DNA of 64,000 nucleotides, taken from assembly GCF_014203045.1 (NCBI RefSeq), contig NZ_JACHIF010000001.1, positions 1,178,001 to 1,242,000 on the forward strand, given 5' to 3'. Numbering within the stretch: the first letter of the stretch is position 1; each line of letters starts with the position of its first letter. Below are positions 1-9,175 of this stretch, piece after piece. Source of the stretch: Prosthecobacter dejongeii (lineage in GTDB: Bacteria; Verrucomicrobiota; Verrucomicrobiia; Verrucomicrobiales; Verrucomicrobiaceae). A program made the position numbers and the translations under genes. The notes beneath the pieces were generated by a model that saw only the letters and a list, made by a program, of their open reading frames with translations, was not told the origin of the DNA and searched no databases.

Positions 1-278
1 TTCAAAAGAGTCGTTTTTTGAAGCAATGAATCCTGCTTCTCGCCATAAGTAATGAAGGCTTCCATGGCTTCCCATGAGAGGATACTAACAGTGACGGAAT
101 CTGCACTGGGTCTGCATAACCAAAGATTGAATAAATAAGAGGGCACGGTGGCGGGTTCCACCCCAGCGCCAGGACCGCCTTTTTTGGGCTTGTCCTCTTT
201 CGAGGAGGGGCCAAAATCAGCCGCTGTTAATCCCAAAAGAACCAGTGAAGAAATCGAGAGGATCAAAGCTTTTTTCAT
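1..278 (-). CDS. Exported protein, N-terminal part only (possible metallophosphoesterase-type)
   Basis: The frame is open from the ATG at 278 to base 1 (92 codons), so the gene runs off the left edge. The product opens MKKALILSISSLVLLGL, a basic n-region plus hydrophobic core typical of a Sec signal peptide, followed by a Lys/Pro/Gly-rich spacer. Residues such as VPSYLFNLWLCRP and SVTVSILSWEAMEAF recall the beta-sandwich that precedes the catalytic domain in purple-acid-phosphatase-like metallophosphoesterases of Planctomycetes and Verrucomicrobia. That is a resemblance only, because the catalytic part is outside the window. The gene follows the sulfatase on the same strand after 36 bp and is probably co-transcribed with it. 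Confidence 0.6.
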   Translation of the reverse strand, partial: MKKALILSISSLVLLGLTAADFGPSSKEDKPKKGGPGAGVEPATVPSYLFNLWLCRPSADSVTVSILSWEAMEAFITYGEKQDSLLQKTTLL

Positions 279-314
279 CGACGGATTTTTAAATGAATGA
301 GTGATAAAACCTTC

Positions 315-1721
315 CTAGAGGGTTGGTTTTCGCGGTCCCTTTTTGCGCCCGCCTTTTCCCACTTTTTGGTTAGACTGAGGTTCGGAGGTGGGGTCGAAGT
401 GTGTATTCGGTGTAGGCAAGGCCGCTTTTACTTCGGAAAGGTAACGCTGGAGTTTAGTAGCCATCTCGTTGGCCAATTCTGGCATCGTTTGGGCGAGGTC
501 GTTACGTTCGCCTAAATCCGCATCAAGATTAAAAAGGCGATTTTCACCCGTTTCATAAAAGTGCAGAAGTTTGAAACTGCCCGCTAAGATCGCGGAGTGA
601 GGAGTGTCACCCTGATAATGGGGGAAATGGAAAACGAGGTCTTCTCGAAGCCGTTTGACCGGTTCGTTGGATCCATGCAGAAGGGCGGAAATGTCTCCGC
701 CTTCGATGTTTTCTGGCAGTTTGCTGGTTACACCAGCCCAGCGGCAGAAGGTGGGTAATAAATCATATCCAACCACCCGTTGGTGGCACCAAGAATTCGG
801 TTTGATACCGGGACCGCAGATGATAAGAGGCACACGGATACCCCCCTCCCAAACGCCCCCTTTACCCGCCATGAGTGGGCGTGGCCCGCCTCCGCCCCCG
901 CCGTTATCCGACATGTAGATCACATAGGTTTTTTCGGTGAGGTGGAGCTTTTGCAGCGTCTCCAAAACACGACCCACGCCTGTATCCAAATCCGTCGTGA
1001 TCGCAGCACGTCCCGCATCTCGGTGCATACGCCCGGGTGTTTGTTGATCGTAAAACTCACGCGTTGCTCGCAGCGCATTCTCAGGCCGATGAAGGGCATG
1101 ATAAGACATCTGAATAAAAAACGGCCTTCCTGCTTCAACCTGCTTTTTCATAAACTGGGCTGCGCGGTCACCCATGCCAAAAATGTCCACAGGATTTGGG
1201 TCCACAAAACGATTCGCGTCCTCATTCCCGGTATCGCCATCGCTTTCATCATATCCATGTTCTTCGGGTCCACCCCCACCCAGATGCCACTTGCCATAAT
1301 GGGCCGTGGCGTAGCCTGCTGAGCGCAATAACTCTGCCACCGTCTTTTCGCCAAGTTGAATATTCTTGCGGGATTCTGCTTCGATCAAACGATGACCGTT
1401 TTCTGGCGGTGCTGCTTTAGTCCAGCGTAGCTGTGCAGGACTCTTACCTGTCTGCAAACTTATTCGCGTCGGGGAGCATACGGGTGCGGGTGCGTAAGCA
1501 GCACTGAAGCGCATCCCTTGATGAGCGAAATTTTCGAGATTGGGTGTTCGATAAAAGTCACTTTTAGAGTTGGGAACGTTTGGGTGCATTTGAACGGAGA
1601 GTCCCGTCCAGTCTTGGTCATCCGATAGCATCAATAGTATGTTAGGCTGTTTAACAGCAGTCTGTGAGGCGGCTGTGTTAACAAGCGTGAGACCTGCAAA
1701 AAGACAGAGTAATAATTTCAT
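315..1721 (-). CDS. Secreted sulfatase (type I, formylglycine-dependent)
   Basis: Hydrolyses sulfate esters, probably on sulfated polysaccharides outside the cytoplasm. I start at the ATG at 1721 (468 aa), not the longer frame from 1796, because 1721 gives a clean signal peptide (MKLLLCLFAGLTLVNTAASQ) and a 14-bp gap to the upstream gene, while 1796 would overlap it by 61 bp. The metal-binding SDDQ is near residues 33-36. The CSPTR motif at 82-86 fits C-x-P-x-R, whose Cys becomes the catalytic formylglycine. Further typical blocks are GKWHLGG, a HRPENA stretch and YMSDNGGGGG. Length is normal for the family. It needs a formylglycine-generating or anaerobic maturase enzyme not present here. 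The substrate cannot be told from sequence. Confidence 0.92.
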   Translation of the reverse strand: MKLLLCLFAGLTLVNTAASQTAVKQPNILLMLSDDQDWTGLSVQMHPNVPNSKSDFYRTPNLENFAHQGMRFSAAYAPAPVCSPTRISLQTGKSPAQLRWTKAAPPENGHRLIEAESRKNIQLGEKTVAELLRSAGYATAHYGKWHLGGGGPEEHGYDESDGDTGNEDANRFVDPNPVDIFGMGDRAAQFMKKQVEAGRPFFIQMSYHALHRPENALRATREFYDQQTPGRMHRDAGRAAITTDLDTGVGRVLETLQKLHLTEKTYVIYMSDNGGGGGGPRPLMAGKGGVWEGGIRVPLIICGPGIKPNSWCHQRVVGYDLLPTFCRWAGVTSKLPENIEGGDISALLHGSNEPVKRLREDLVFHFPHYQGDTPHSAILAGSFKLLHFYETGENRLFNLDADLGERNDLAQTMPELANEMATKLQRYLSEVKAALPTPNTHFDPTSEPQSNQKVGKGGRKKGPRKPTL

Positions 1722-1735
1722 AGCCGGAGATTCGT

Positions 1736-4330
1736 CTAACGCTGAGGAGCGCCGGTGACATCGAGATCTGGTTGGGTATTCCAGCGTGGTTGCCATCCCG
1801 GTTTATCTATGCAAGTGCGAAAGATGACGGTGTTGTCTAGTGCGAGGTTTTGAGTCCAGATAAACTTGGCTCCGTCAAAGTCATGATCGAAATAGGGCTG
1901 CTTTGGGTCCACTTGTTCGACGCTGTATTCTTTGGCGTTAGCCCACTGACTGTCATCGAAGTCCACCGCCCACCAATTGTCTGGAAGTGCCACTTGTTGC
2001 ACTCTGGGGTTCTTGGTTTCTTGATTGAGAGGGCCCGTGAAGAAGTTCTGCGCTTTCCAGCTAGCATTCGTCACGGTGCCATCGGCGAACTTGAGAATGA
2101 ATCCCCCGTCACCTATGTTTGTGCCATACTCCAATCCAGTTTTGGGATCGGCATTGTCTTTGGCAAGCACAGCCAGAGTCATGGGGTATTCAGGCAGAAA
2201 ATTGACACTCACCACATTGTGAGGAGTGAATTGAATGGAATCCACGGCTACAAGCCGTCCATTAACATAAAGCATGAACCAATTATCAGCATAAACATTC
2301 AACTTCATTGTATCTGTGAGGTTGGGTTTGATGAGTCCCCCTGAATCAGCATTTTTACTTCCACCCTTTCGGTTAGGTCGTTCACGGCGGTCAGGGGGTG
2401 GAGGCGGTGGGGCTCCTGTGCGATCTTCCACGGCGGGGCTCTCCATGGCACTGCCTCGGCGGGCATAAACCACCCTCAAATCAGCCGTGGCGAGGATTTT
2501 ACCCTGAATGGCAGCCAGCAGAACCTCACGGTTCACCTGGGAGTCAGGTTCGCGAATTTGTGGTGAGGCAGACAGGGCATAGACATGCAGCACATAAGTC
2601 TTCTCTCCGGGGCCCTTCGAGTGGGGAGGTTCGTAACCCACCTTGCCTCGAAAGCCGATTCCTAGTTTACCCACACCCTGTACATTTTTGGGTAGGCTCG
2701 TCACCGTGGCGGGGATGTCCCACATCGTCCAGTAGCCCTTCATTTCATTGCCTGGGGCTTCATGATCCATGATGAGCGCGTAACTACTGGTGCCGACGGG
2801 TGCACCTTTCCAGCTCAGCGGCAAAGTGGCACCGCTGCCATCTCCGGTGAAATCCATGGGCAGGCTGCCGCCCTCTTCCACAGCGGAGCTGGTGAGGACA
2901 AACCCCCCTGAAGAGGATGACGATGGTTTGACGCCTTGTGTCACTTCTTGAGAAGTTTGTAGCTCAGAGGCATCCAGTTGACCGTCCTTATTAAGATCTG
3001 TGGCCAGGAACGCTATTCGAGCATCTGCCATGGCCTGAGAAAGACTGCCTTGAGTCTTATCGAGGGAGAAGTTCAACTTAGCCTGCTGGGCATATTCCTG
3101 GGCTGATACCCATCCATCCCCGTTGGCGTCCATGGGGGAAGAGGGGGTTGGCAGAGCCGTGGTCGAGGGCTCTTCGCGCCTTGGTGCGGCCTCTTCCTTG
3201 GGGCTGCCTTTTCGCAAGCCGCCCTTTTTGTTTCTATGTTCTCCTCCTCTTTGGCCGCCACTGCCTGCACGTGCGGTGTACACTTCCTTCACCAGGCCAT
3301 CGCTGCCGTTGTCATACTCGAATGGGTAGGTGCCATCGGCATTGAGGCTGTAAGAGACGGAGCGTTTTTCTCCAGCGACGGTGTAGCTGAGCCGATAGCT
3401 GTTGGGCCCAGTGCTTTCAAAATCCGTGATCTCCGCACCTCGCAGCGGTGGTGTATCTGGGCGTACGGGAGAGGCGCGTGGCTGCGGGTCCACCTGGCCT
3501 TCTGCCTCGGTCACCTCGCCATGAAAGCCGCCCATCACATACGGATACTTGGTGGAAGCGTGGTAGTGGTACCCTAGGCTGGTTGTTTCATGTCCCTGGC
3601 AGACATCCAGCTTGCCCACAGGAGAGCCATCGGGCTCCGTGAGGCCGTAAATCGGGTAGCCATCCAGTGCATAGGCGATGGGGAGCTCTTTGCCCACGAT
3701 GGCCTGTAAATGCAATGGGGCGGCGTGGTAATGATAGTCATCGGCACGGCCGCAGTGGCCGCCCCATTGATCCAGTTCGCCGATTTCCTGAGATATTTCC
3801 CCACGATTGTTTTGAGGATTGAAAATGGGGATGCCATTCGCGGCTAGGGCGATGGCACCACGCAAGAAACGCCCCTTGATCAGGGCAGGTTCTTGGGCGG
3901 GTACCGGGTGCAATGGGATGCTCCAGGCGTTGCTGCCCATATAAGCTTGTGGCAGGGGCACCTGCTGCTGCCAGGCAGTGATGCCCACCATCATGCCGTG
4001 GTCTGGCAGGCCATTCGAACCGACATGCAAGAAGTCTGCATCCCAGCGAAGCTGGAGTTTGGAGAAGGCTTGAAAGGGGCGTGACTGAACGGGGGCATTT
4101 TGGGCTTGGGCCGCGGCGGCTGCGGCGAGATGCAGCGTGGATGCGGTGCTGGCGATTTGCGGGATCTGGATCTCACCTTGAGATGGTTTCTGTTTCTGCT
4201 CCCACTCGGTCAAGAGATGCGCACGAAGGGCCTCATCAAAGATGGGAGCCGCATCCGCTTTCCAAGAATGAGCCTGCGCAGGATGAAACGCGAGGAGACT
4301 GCCTAACAGCAAAAGATGACGGGAGCACAT
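1736..4330 (-). CDS. Multidomain exported protein: YHYH domain, EF-hands, PEBP-like domain, C-terminal sandwich
   Basis: A signal peptide covers residues 1-20. Residues about 95-275 form a YHYH domain: DDYHYHAAP at 198, LDGYPIYG at 222 and GYHYHAST at 253. After a Lys/Arg-rich linker there are two EF-hand loops, DANGDGWVSAQE (401) and DLNKDGQLDASE (445), likely binding calcium. Residues about 475-625 match the YbhB/YbcL (PEBP, Raf-kinase-inhibitor-like) family: MDHEAPG at 521, KGYWTMWDIP at 531. A proline-rich linker (640-646) leads to a C-terminal beta-rich region (675-864) with YADNWFMLYVNGRLV, similar to a galactose-binding or PA14-like sandwich. YHYH and PEBP are usually separate proteins, so the fusion is unusual. 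It lies 14 bp upstream of the sulfatase in the same direction. The role is unknown, probably periplasmic or surface binding. Confidence 0.85.
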   Translation of the reverse strand: MCSRHLLLLGSLLAFHPAQAHSWKADAAPIFDEALRAHLLTEWEQKQKPSQGEIQIPQIASTASTLHLAAAAAAQAQNAPVQSRPFQAFSKLQLRWDADFLHVGSNGLPDHGMMVGITAWQQQVPLPQAYMGSNAWSIPLHPVPAQEPALIKGRFLRGAIALAANGIPIFNPQNNRGEISQEIGELDQWGGHCGRADDYHYHAAPLHLQAIVGKELPIAYALDGYPIYGLTEPDGSPVGKLDVCQGHETTSLGYHYHASTKYPYVMGGFHGEVTEAEGQVDPQPRASPVRPDTPPLRGAEITDFESTGPNSYRLSYTVAGEKRSVSYSLNADGTYPFEYDNGSDGLVKEVYTARAGSGGQRGGEHRNKKGGLRKGSPKEEAAPRREEPSTTALPTPSSPMDANGDGWVSAQEYAQQAKLNFSLDKTQGSLSQAMADARIAFLATDLNKDGQLDASELQTSQEVTQGVKPSSSSSGGFVLTSSAVEEGGSLPMDFTGDGSGATLPLSWKGAPVGTSSYALIMDHEAPGNEMKGYWTMWDIPATVTSLPKNVQGVGKLGIGFRGKVGYEPPHSKGPGEKTYVLHVYALSASPQIREPDSQVNREVLLAAIQGKILATADLRVVYARRGSAMESPAVEDRTGAPPPPPPDRRERPNRKGGSKNADSGGLIKPNLTDTMKLNVYADNWFMLYVNGRLVAVDSIQFTPHNVVSVNFLPEYPMTLAVLAKDNADPKTGLEYGTNIGDGGFILKFADGTVTNASWKAQNFFTGPLNQETKNPRVQQVALPDNWWAVDFDDSQWANAKEYSVEQVDPKQPYFDHDFDGAKFIWTQNLALDNTVIFRTCIDKPGWQPRWNTQPDLDVTGAPQR

Positions 4331-4406
4331 GCCCTATGATCGTTGGCTTGTGTTAAGCCTTTGTATCGAATTGCCGGGAGATTTGTGAAGAATTGGTAAA
4401 GGGCCG

Positions 4407-4673
4407 TTAATGGCCACCAGGAGGCGTGCGGCCTTCACCGAAGTATTTCTCACTTCGGTAGCGCAGCCACACGCGGAGCTCCTGGGGGATCTTGTCTTTT
4501 TCAGGCTCGGCGAGGGTTTCGTAGAGAGCCATGGCCTTCTCTCGTTCCCCGCGACAGGCGCGGTTGTTATGTGCCTCCCAGTAGCTGCGCGCCACGCGGA
4601 TGCGCCGACACACCTCCTTGATCAAGGCCGCGCCCGTCAGGGGTTTGTCGGAGGGTTTTTTCTTGGCGGGCAT
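4407..4673 (-). CDS. Small conserved-looking hypothetical protein
   Basis: An 88-residue product with a Lys-rich N-terminus (MPAKKKPSDKPLTG), then a charged, helix-prone core (KEVCRRIRVARSYW, REKAMALYETLAEPEKDKI) and no signal peptide or membrane segment. Charged-residue periodicity and the absence of low-complexity runs make it look like a real cytoplasmic protein. The overlapping opposite-strand frame (4410-4769) reads like a shadow. I do not recognise a family. It stands alone between the YHYH gene promoter side and the LRR gene. Confidence 0.55.
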   Translation of the reverse strand: MPAKKKPSDKPLTGAALIKEVCRRIRVARSYWEAHNNRACRGEREKAMALYETLAEPEKDKIPQELRVWLRYRSEKYFGEGRTPPGGH

Positions 4674-4762
4674 GCAGGCACGCTAACTGGCTACGACCAG
4701 ACCTCCAGAGTTAAATTTCTTCCGCTTTTGCCCCCATCCATTTCTCGGGAAGGCGCGGATCC

Positions 4763-5932
4763 TCATTGAAATTTCACGTCCACGTTTGGCAACAGAGCTT
4801 TGATTTTTGCCTGTGTTTCGGCGGGGTAACCTTGCGGACGGCGGATGAGTTTCAGTTCTTGGAGAAAGGCGAAGGCCTGCAACTGCGGCAGGCGATCATC
4901 CGGTAGATCCAGGCCGCCGATTTCCAACTGGTGAAGCTGCGTGAGTTGAGTGGCCAGTTTCAGTCCCGCATCATCCAGCTTATCACAGCGGGTTAGCGTC
5001 AGCCTTCTCAAGCTGGGGATGTTGCGCACGGCCGTGATGCCCTCGGGGCGGTCGAGTCCATCGCCTAACTGCAAGTATTCCAAGGGTAATGTCTCCAGGT
5101 TTTTGAGGCTGGCAGGGGTGGCATTCGGGGTGCCCATCTCCAGGCCTTTGAGCTTGGTGAGTTTTTTCAGATGCACCGCGCCGGCATCGGTGAACTTGGC
5201 ATGGGCGAGGCTCAGGCTTTCCAAGTTGGGGAGGTGATCGCAGAGTTGTTTCAGGCCTTCATCGTTGATGCTGCTGCCGCGGTGGCTGACTTTGATCAGT
5301 TTGGTAAAACCTTCAAACTTGGCATAAGCGCGGCCAGTGATCTTGGTGCCGACGAAGGAGAAGGATTCCAGGTTTTTCAGTCCGGCTAGTTGTTCCATGC
5401 CAGCATCGGTCAGCGAGCCGTTGTTGGTGAAGCGCAGGCTCTTGAGAGTGGTCAGCTGGCCAATGGGTGTGATCCAGTCATCGCCCAACTTGGTGGCGAT
5501 GATATTGAGAGATTCCAATGCACTGAGGTGGCCTAGATGAGCAAAGAAGGCAGCATCATAAGGATCTTCTTTTCGATGGTCATGAGGTCCGGCATTGGGG
5601 ATGGCTAGATCCACCAGCTTCAAGGTCGTAAAAATGGGAGAGGGTGCTCCCATGGCTTTCTGAAGGCTTTCAGGGGTGGTATTGATTCTTTCAATCTTGC
5701 CCTTCGCTCCCTCCACGGTCCGGGCGATGGCCTCTGCGTGAGGATGTTCTGCCGCTGCGATTAAAATGGCTTTTGAGTGCTCCTGCAAAGCCTGTTTTAG
5801 AGCTGCATCGGAGGTCGTAGCGATGACTTCATCCATCTCGGTTTGAGATGAGAGCCGCGAAAGGTCTGGGCCTGCTGTGAATGCGCATGTGGCAAAGGCG
5901 AGCAGTGAAAAAAAGCTGAGAGATCGTTTCAT
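4763..5932 (-). CDS. Exported leucine-rich-repeat protein
   Basis: The 389-residue product begins MKRSLSFFSLLAFATCAFTAG, a signal peptide ending near residue 20; a Cys sits inside the hydrophobic core. From about residue 105 onward it is a chain of leucine-rich repeats of the ribonuclease-inhibitor/internalin style common in Planctomycetes-Verrucomicrobia: LTTLKSLRFTNNGSLTDAGM, LAGLKNLESFSFVGTKITGR, LPNLESLSLAHAKFTDAGAV, LTQLHQLEIGGLDLPDDRL. Such solenoids mediate protein binding. No enzymatic domain is visible. The gene follows the alpha/beta hydrolase on the same strand with a 21-bp gap, so the two are probably one operon. Confidence 0.85.
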   Translation of the reverse strand: MKRSLSFFSLLAFATCAFTAGPDLSRLSSQTEMDEVIATTSDAALKQALQEHSKAILIAAAEHPHAEAIARTVEGAKGKIERINTTPESLQKAMGAPSPIFTTLKLVDLAIPNAGPHDHRKEDPYDAAFFAHLGHLSALESLNIIATKLGDDWITPIGQLTTLKSLRFTNNGSLTDAGMEQLAGLKNLESFSFVGTKITGRAYAKFEGFTKLIKVSHRGSSINDEGLKQLCDHLPNLESLSLAHAKFTDAGAVHLKKLTKLKGLEMGTPNATPASLKNLETLPLEYLQLGDGLDRPEGITAVRNIPSLRRLTLTRCDKLDDAGLKLATQLTQLHQLEIGGLDLPDDRLPQLQAFAFLQELKLIRRPQGYPAETQAKIKALLPNVDVKFQ

Positions 5933-5953
5933 GAAGAGGAGGGAAAGGTGGGC

Positions 5954-7081
5954 TCACTCAGCCAGTTGACCGTCGCGTTGGAAGGTCTGCCAGTCGGCAG
6001 CGTAGTCTGCATTGAGGAGCCAGGAGGCAGTGGATTTGTCGCCTGTGAAATCGGCGGTGGGAGCGATGGGCAGTGTTTGATAACCGCCTTTGGCAGGATC
6101 CCAATTTTGCCCGAGATAGCCATCTTGGGCTTTCAGCGCGGAGAGGGATACGGGTGGCTGCGCAGCCTCAGTAGGCACGCGGGTGGCGAAGCTGTGACGG
6201 AGAAAAGAAAAGACCAGCGGCCAGGTTTTTTCGCCTGGTCCGTGGCCCGTCTTGGGCTCTACGGCATAGTTCCAGAGAGCGTGGTGCTTTTGCCGCATGG
6301 CTTCCACGATTGCCAGGTTTTCAGCTTTGGAAGGGCGGGCGAGAAAGGGATCGTCTTCACCAAAGATGATGAGGCCCGGGACCTGAGCCGCCAGTGGTTG
6401 ATAGACCTGATAAGTGGTGCCGGGCCGCATGGAAACCCAAGCCCAGACACGGGTGCCTTCGGTGGCGGGATAGATGGCTGAAAAGCCAGTGCCATTCGAA
6501 TGACCGTAGAGAAACAAAGGAACCTGCGCCAATTCCTCATGTTGGGACTTGGTAGCGAATGCTTGCAGTCGTTCATCCAGCAGACGGCGTGGCCAGAAGC
6601 CGCGCTGCATCGGATTGCCGATGAATTTGAAAAGCCCGAGTTTGAGCACGCGCGCGATCCGGCGCATGTCCGCATGTTTGAACAGCGTCTCCCCGCTGCC
6701 ATGACCGGAAATGACCACGAGGCCCTTCACCACATCGGCTTCTTCGGGGAGCCAGAGGTCAAACTTCACGTCCTCTTTTTTGCCTTCGCCTTTTTCTTTT
6801 ACCACCTTGCTCCATTGCTCGTCATCCAGCTTCCAGTCCCAGTGCCGTTCAATGGCTTGACCTGCGGAAGGTGTACCCCACTTCACTTCATCCAGGATGC
6901 CATCCCAGGCCTGTTGGTTCTTCACGCCCGCATTTGCCCGCACCCAGCCGAGGCTGTGACATTCGGGGAGTTGCAGCGTCTCTGTCAGTTCCAGATCCGC
7001 TGCCCTTGTCAGTGGGGCAAAGGCAGCTAAAAACGCCGAACTGAGGACAAGGAGAGAGTTAGGCCGACGCATCATGGGCAA
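5954..7081 (-). CDS. Exported alpha/beta hydrolase
   Basis: The 375-residue protein has a signal peptide (about residues 1-27, ending LTRAAD). The alpha/beta-hydrolase core starts near 118 (KGLVVISGHGSGET). The nucleophile elbow is GHSNG with Ser195, the acid is in GEDD (243-244), and the catalytic His is in KTGHGPG (His280). It is probably a secreted esterase or related hydrolase; the substrate is unknown. Start choice among Met1, Met3 and Met4 is unresolved. It diverges from the histidine kinase gene, and the intergenic space carries a perfect inverted repeat. The downstream LRR gene is close enough to share its transcript. Confidence 0.85.
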   Translation of the reverse strand: MPMMRRPNSLLVLSSAFLAAFAPLTRAADLELTETLQLPECHSLGWVRANAGVKNQQAWDGILDEVKWGTPSAGQAIERHWDWKLDDEQWSKVVKEKGEGKKEDVKFDLWLPEEADVVKGLVVISGHGSGETLFKHADMRRIARVLKLGLFKFIGNPMQRGFWPRRLLDERLQAFATKSQHEELAQVPLFLYGHSNGTGFSAIYPATEGTRVWAWVSMRPGTTYQVYQPLAAQVPGLIIFGEDDPFLARPSKAENLAIVEAMRQKHHALWNYAVEPKTGHGPGEKTWPLVFSFLRHSFATRVPTEAAQPPVSLSALKAQDGYLGQNWDPAKGGYQTLPIAPTADFTGDKSTASWLLNADYAADWQTFQRDGQLAE

Positions 7082-7115
7082 TCAAGAACGGAGGTCGAAC
7101 ACGCTTCCTGCAAGT

Positions 7116-7133
7116 CCCCCGAATGTTCGGGGG
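7116..7133. promoter_or_regulatory. Perfect inverted repeat between divergent hydrolase and kinase genes
   Basis: Arms CCCCCGAA and TTCGGGGG are separated by TG, an 18-bp palindrome lying 35 bp from the hydrolase start and about 60 bp from the kinase start. The symmetry and position suit an operator for a dimeric regulator acting on one or both divergent genes. A transcript-level hairpin is the alternative reading. Confidence 0.45.
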
Positions 7134-7192
7134 GCAACGGGGTTGAGAAGGAGGTGGCGCAGCCTGCCAGCGCTGGCTATTCTGTGCTTAGG

Positions 7193-9175
7193 ATGCTTTG
7201 CCCCACCCGTCAGACCCTGGGCCTTGCCTGGCTGTTCATGCTGGGGGCCAGTTCTGTGCAGGCAGGTTCCTCCTGGTCATGGTTGAGTCCTGAGTGGCGG
7301 CGCATCGAAATGGAGCGGCAGAGTTTGGAGGCCAAGCTGCTGACGCTGCCCCCCGCGCCACCTACCCAGGTCACGCAGCGTCTCGGCTGGCATAGCGATT
7401 ACTCGACCTCACCGGATACGGTGGAGTGGATGGAGCTCAACCTCGGGCAGCCTGAAAGTCTGGATGCGGTGGTCCTGGTGGCCCCGCCCCCGGCTGCTGG
7501 GGCGGCGGTTTCAGGCTACGGATTTCCGCTGCGTTTTCGGGTGGAGCTTTTAGGCGTGGGAGAGGAGACGCAGCGCCGTGTACTGGCCGATCATACCCAG
7601 AATGATTTCCCCAATCCAGGTCTTCTGCCAGTGGTCATTCCCGCGCATGGACATCGGGCACAAAAGGTGCGCATCACCGCCACTCGGCTGTTTCGCGAAG
7701 ATCAGCGTTACCTTTTCGCTCTCGGTGAGGTGATGCTCTTTCAAGGTCCGCAAAATCTGGCGGCGAGAATTGAAGCCGTGGGCCCTTCACACGCTTTTGC
7801 CAGCAGCAGTCAGGGCACCCGACCCGACTGGGGGCGTATCAATGTGGTGGATGGACACTCCGTGGTGGGACCACCTTTGGGCCTTCGCCCTAGCCCCTCG
7901 CTGGGCTTTCGCAGCAAGCCCGTGAGCGAGCGCAAGGCCACTTCCAATCCCTGGGTCGCAGTGGATCTCGGAGAGGTCATGCCGATCGAGGAAGTGCGGC
8001 TTTTTCCTGCGCAACCGCCCCAGTTTGCCCACAGTCACGGGTATGGTTTTCCCGTGCATTATGAGATCGAGCTTCGCGAAACGCCGGAGTCGGCAGCTCA
8101 CGTTTTCCCTTCACCGCAGTCAGGTGGTTATGTGGCGTCACCAGGGGACAATCCGGTGGTCATTCCTACGGCGAAAGCACGAGCCCGCTGGGTGCGGCTG
8201 AAGGTTTTGGAGCCTCATGTCAGCAATGGTGGCGTCGTGCTAGCTCTGGCGGAAATGCAGGTATGGTCCGGTGGCCAAAACCAGGCGTTAGGAAAGAGCG
8301 TGGAGGCCTCGGATCAAACCGAGTCCGGCGGCTGGTCCAAGGCCGCCTTGGTGGATGGCTTTGCCAGTGGGGCGGATATTGTGGATACTCCAGGCTGGCT
8401 CGCGGGCCTTTCAGCACGGCGAGAGGCGATGCAGGGCCTCCAGGTTTTGGAGGCTCGGCAAGCCGCTGTGAAGCGAGAGTTGCAAGCGGTAGGATGGGGG
8501 CTTTTGGCTTTGTTAGTCGGAGTCATGTTACTCATTTTGTTAGGCGTTTATTTGCGCCAGCGACAGGCCAGGAAAAAAGAGTTGGAAGACCTGCGTCAAC
8601 GCATCTCGCAGGATCTGCATGACGAGATCGGCAGCAGTCTCGGCAGCATCATGCTCATCACGGAGGATGCCCTGACGGCTGTGAGGGAAGGGGAGATGAA
8701 AGAGGATCTTCAAGAGATCCGCGAGACAGCCCGGCAGACCATGGACTCCATGCGGGACATTGTGCGCCTCGCGCAGACAGGGAGTTATGGCGGGGATGAT
8801 CTGGTGGCTCATTTGCGTGAGATTGCTGACCGCATGCTGCGTGGTCTTTCCCACACCTTTTCAGCGGATGAAGTGAGCCCTCCGCCCATGGACCTGCGGC
8901 GTGATCTGGTGCTCATGTTTAAAGAGACCCTGCACAATCTTCAACGTCACGCCCAGGCCACGCAGGCAGAGATCACCCTGCGGCGTGGGCCAGGTGCTTT
9001 GGTGTTGAGAGTGCGTGACAATGGCTGCGGTTTCCAAACCGAAAATGTCAGCCGTGGCGGCATGGGCCTGACCAATCTCCAACGCCGTGCTGCTAAGCAC
9101 GGTGGCTCTGCCATCATCACCTCTAGCCCTGGACAGGGCACCACCGTTAGCATCACTTTTCCTCGCCATGGCTGA
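7193..9175 (+). CDS. Membrane sensor histidine kinase with duplicated discoidin-like sensor domains
   Basis: I prefer the ATG at 7193 (660 aa), which starts a signal sequence (MLCPTRQTLGLAWLFMLGA); a GTG at 7154 would add 13 residues but has its purine run touching the start codon. The exported half holds two related beta-sandwich segments (about 45-200 and 210-365; compare PLRFRVELLG and PVHYEIELRE) resembling F5/8-type discoidin domains, which often bind sugars. A membrane helix lies at about 433-455. The NarL-type dimerisation domain has SQDLHDEIGSSLG with His476 as phosphorylation site. The ATPase domain has DNGCGF near 609 and GMGLTNLQRRA. It overlaps the response-regulator gene by 8 nt, so the pair is translationally coupled. 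Confidence 0.92.
   Translation: MLCPTRQTLGLAWLFMLGASSVQAGSSWSWLSPEWRRIEMERQSLEAKLLTLPPAPPTQVTQRLGWHSDYSTSPDTVEWMELNLGQPESLDAVVLVAPPPAAGAAVSGYGFPLRFRVELLGVGEETQRRVLADHTQNDFPNPGLLPVVIPAHGHRAQKVRITATRLFREDQRYLFALGEVMLFQGPQNLAARIEAVGPSHAFASSSQGTRPDWGRINVVDGHSVVGPPLGLRPSPSLGFRSKPVSERKATSNPWVAVDLGEVMPIEEVRLFPAQPPQFAHSHGYGFPVHYEIELRETPESAAHVFPSPQSGGYVASPGDNPVVIPTAKARARWVRLKVLEPHVSNGGVVLALAEMQVWSGGQNQALGKSVEASDQTESGGWSKAALVDGFASGADIVDTPGWLAGLSARREAMQGLQVLEARQAAVKRELQAVGWGLLALLVGVMLLILLGVYLRQRQARKKELEDLRQRISQDLHDEIGSSLGSIMLITEDALTAVREGEMKEDLQEIRETARQTMDSMRDIVRLAQTGSYGGDDLVAHLREIADRMLRGLSHTFSADEVSPPPMDLRRDLVLMFKETLHNLQRHAQATQAEITLRRGPGALVLRVRDNGCGFQTENVSRGGMGLTNLQRRAAKHGGSAIITSSPGQGTTVSITFPRHG

Noticed and set aside
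2-214. Minus-strand 70-codon frame at the left edge.
   Set aside because: The frame starting at 278 has a signal peptide and good protein character; this one is in another frame of the same DNA.
4410-4769. Plus-strand 119-codon frame over the small minus-strand gene.
   Set aside because: Reads as a composition shadow; the minus-strand 88-residue protein has a better charge and helix pattern.
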